Assembly (NCBI RefSeq): GCF_021155775.2 | Contig: NC_060232.1 | Location: forward strand, 31,689,922 to 31,753,921 | Source of the DNA: Neodiprion pinetum | Lineage: Eukaryota > Arthropoda > Insecta > Hymenoptera > Diprionidae | Reading direction: 5' to 3' | DNA length: 64,000 nt | Shown: positions 61,801 to 64,000 of the stretch, piece after piece | Layout: each line of letters opens with the position of its first letter | How positions within the stretch are numbered: position 1 is the first letter of the stretch | Translations under genes and position numbers: made by a program | Notes under the pieces: generated by a model | What the model was told of the DNA's origin: nothing | The model's database searches: none | What the model saw: only the letters and a program-made list of their open reading frames with translations

Positions 61801-64000
61801 GTACCTGATTCGAGCTCTAGGAACGCTTTCAAGCTGATAGCGAGCCGGCCTAGGTATCAAAACGCATGCCTGACCACTGCATGAGCAAACTGATGATTTG
61901 TGCTCGCTGAGGGAAGAAACTCGGAGAGTTGATAGGGCCTGGATTCAACAGAGGAATGAATGCTCTGTTTATACCAGCGAGTGATCACTGGTCGGACGAG
62001 AAATCCTTTTTTATTGCGATATTTTTATTACGAACGACGGACAGAACTCTCCGTGTAAATATGGGGAGTGAACGAGTAAATTTCGGCGAGGCAAAGGCAA
62101 CTTTTTTTTACCTCTGGGTCGTGACAATGTTGACTGACTAGGTATACCGTGAATGAGGTTTCGCAGCCAGCGACAAATTAAAGCAGATTTGAAAATACTG
62201 CGAGCTCTTTGCATCTCCACATATACGCAAATTTATGCACGTACACCGTTACGGGTGTATTTTCGAATATAGAGTGCACGATGGAGAGTTCAAAGTGCAA
62301 CTACTGGTAGGCGGACAGTATAACGGTAGTCAAAATAAATATGGTATTCGGCGTACGATGTCGTCATGCTGCAATGAAAAGAGTAAAAATAACGTTTGTC
62401 CGCATTGAGATGAAACGTGCAGTTTCGAAGGAAAAGCACGAAAAAAACAAAAAGCTTGAAAAACTGCAGCTAACCAAAGATAATCGAATTATTTCTAATT
62501 GAAGGAAAGGTTCCTTTGATCCATAGTTAAAATTGTAAACACCAATCAATTTCCTCTATAACGAGGTTATTTTTAGCGAGATGTAATTACCAAATTAGCC
62601 TCGGTGATACTCTTCGAACCCTCGTTCCATCACGTTTTAGTTTCGACGCTTCCGTCGCTCGGTCGTAACCCCGTATAGGTATACATACCGGCGCGTCGTC
62701 GAAAGACGAGCTCAACTTTCGACTCGCGTCTGACCGCGTATCGTCGATCCTGGCACTGCGCGTGCCGCGTCACGCGTTGACTCCGACTACTGCGGTCGGT
62801 TTCATCCAGGTTTCATCCACCTACCCAGGTACAAGCGTAGAAGTTGACTGCCGTGAACGGTGGCGCAAGCCGGTATAAATTTGCATGCAAATATACAGAA
62901 GCCGCCGAGCTCCCCGGTTAATCGGGTATCCCATTGATTCGGACGAGGCTGGAAGTCCCGGTTTCGCAATTCGAGTGGCCGGAAGACCCCGATACGGCTC
63001 GATGTTTCCGTCGAGGGTCCCGTAAGTGCCATGCCGAGATAACCGCAGCACACGCCGCATAACTACGGACCATGAATCACCGGCGAGCTGTCTCCTTACC
63101 TAATAAACGTAATGGTCAACACCCCGAGACGCGGGGCGAAGCGACGTCCATCCGTCATCGATTCCGTTCGACCCGAGAGGGCTTCGGACTGGTCGCGTTG
63201 TTACACGGCTTTTAGCTCGCCCTCGTTATTTTCCTCGCTTTGTACGTAAAATATTATGCATACACCGTAGCCGCGCGTTGTTGAATTAAATTTTCAATTT
63301 CATCAGATTGTTATACTTGTCAATGAAAATTAAATTTCAACTCCGGTGCGCGGCGTGCGGTGCGTATTCGATATAGGCGTGCATGTTTTCACTGGATGAA
63401 TGCGTGTCCCTAGGCTCTGCAGTGCCTGCATACCACGTGAATGCTGCACGAGCACCTACCGAATACACTATTTTTCGCGAAACATACAGAGCAGAGAAAA
63501 AGTGTGTGTATTGTTGAAAGCCCAGCCGCTAACTAGCGGTTTTGTTACTCGTGTTTGATTATCCGAATGCCTGCTTTCACATGTAACATGTATACCATCG
63601 TTTCTTTCGTATCTTATTTTCCCTCAGTTGTTTCGCGAGTTTGGTATACGCGTATATATTTGTTTCTGCATTTTTTGTCGTCTCTTCCCTTTTCGTTTTC
63701 GTCTACGGTCCGACGATACATAGAAAATACCTTTTCTAAGCCGAGCAAGGAAGTTTCATTCCGCTCGGTTAAATCGTAGGAGTGCAGACGAAATTGGGTA
63801 GTATGGTGGATGTTCCTTTTCTTTTTTTTTTTTTTATGTTCTTCTTATTGCCTTCTCCTTACCGTTTTTCGGCGTTTCTTCTTTACTTTTAACCAGAGCA
63901 TACTTGCACCACTAGATCCCTCTGACGTGAATCAAATTGAAGGTTTCATTACTTTCGTCCGAACCGAGAAACCTTCCAATGAACATTATTTCATCTGGAA
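58887..64000. other. Non-coding stretch upstream of the first recognised Ig exon
   Basis: I found no signal-peptide exon with a phase 1 donor on the minus strand and no supported gene on the plus strand. The segment at about 62630-63200 is GC- and CpG-richer than its surroundings and could be a promoter. The rest looks like intron or intergenic sequence. Confidence 0.4.
62874..62892. promoter_or_regulatory. TATA-like motif overlapping a palindromic double octamer
   Basis: TATAAAT (62874-62880) overlaps the perfect 14-bp palindrome ATTTGCATGCAAAT (62879-62892), which is two overlapping ATGCAAAT octamers, the classic POU-factor site. It lies in the CpG-richer patch. Function is inferred from motif only. 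Confidence 0.3.

Noticed and set aside
62802..63060. Minus-strand open frames as the missing signal-peptide exon of the Ig/FN3/DB gene
   Set aside because: None has a clear N-terminal hydrophobic core with a phase 1 donor.

Overview
The window is nuclear DNA of an animal and almost certainly of an insect. It holds intron-rich genes with GT-AG introns, several under 100 bp, in an AT-rich background. The proteins recognised include an aveugle-type SAM protein and an arthropod-style MYND/SET protein. The gene style would suit a hymenopteran, but nothing here proves the order. All exon borders were read by eye from reading frame, splice consensus and family similarity. Every complete gene model sums to a multiple of three.

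Layout. 1-7157: no gene recognised. 7418-11038 (+) and 12282-14894 (+): two tandem SLC17-type major facilitator transporters that share intron positions. 15175-18555 (-): ATE1 arginyl-tRNA--protein transferase, carrying two homologous versions of one exon. 18835-21359 (+): Integrator subunit 10, head-to-head with ATE1 with 279 bp between start codons. 23093-29309 (-): SEC31, the COPII outer-coat protein. 30575-31153 (+): aveugle, a small SAM protein, divergent from SEC31. 32301-35511 (+): a SMYD-type MYND/SET protein. 39405-58886 (-): the 3' 19.5 kb of a large single-pass membrane protein with Ig, fibronectin III and DB modules; its first exon was not found and may lie outside the window. 58887-64000: non-coding as far as I can see, with a GC-richer promoter-like patch near 62.6-63.2 kb.

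The genes do not form a pathway. They are mostly conserved housekeeping genes (arginylation, snRNA processing, ER export) beside signalling (aveugle), a possible chromatin or transcription regulator, solute transport and a cell-surface protein. The most notable findings are the duplicated, probably mutually exclusive exon pair of ATE1; a 30-nt microexon inside the first Ig domain of the surface protein; four 12-cysteine DB modules each built of two 6-cysteine halves; and several unannotated mobile elements. The latter are two TTAA-flanked MITEs, one pogo-like MITE and a ~660-bp foldback element. A long near-perfect hairpin also lies between the SMYD and surface-protein genes.
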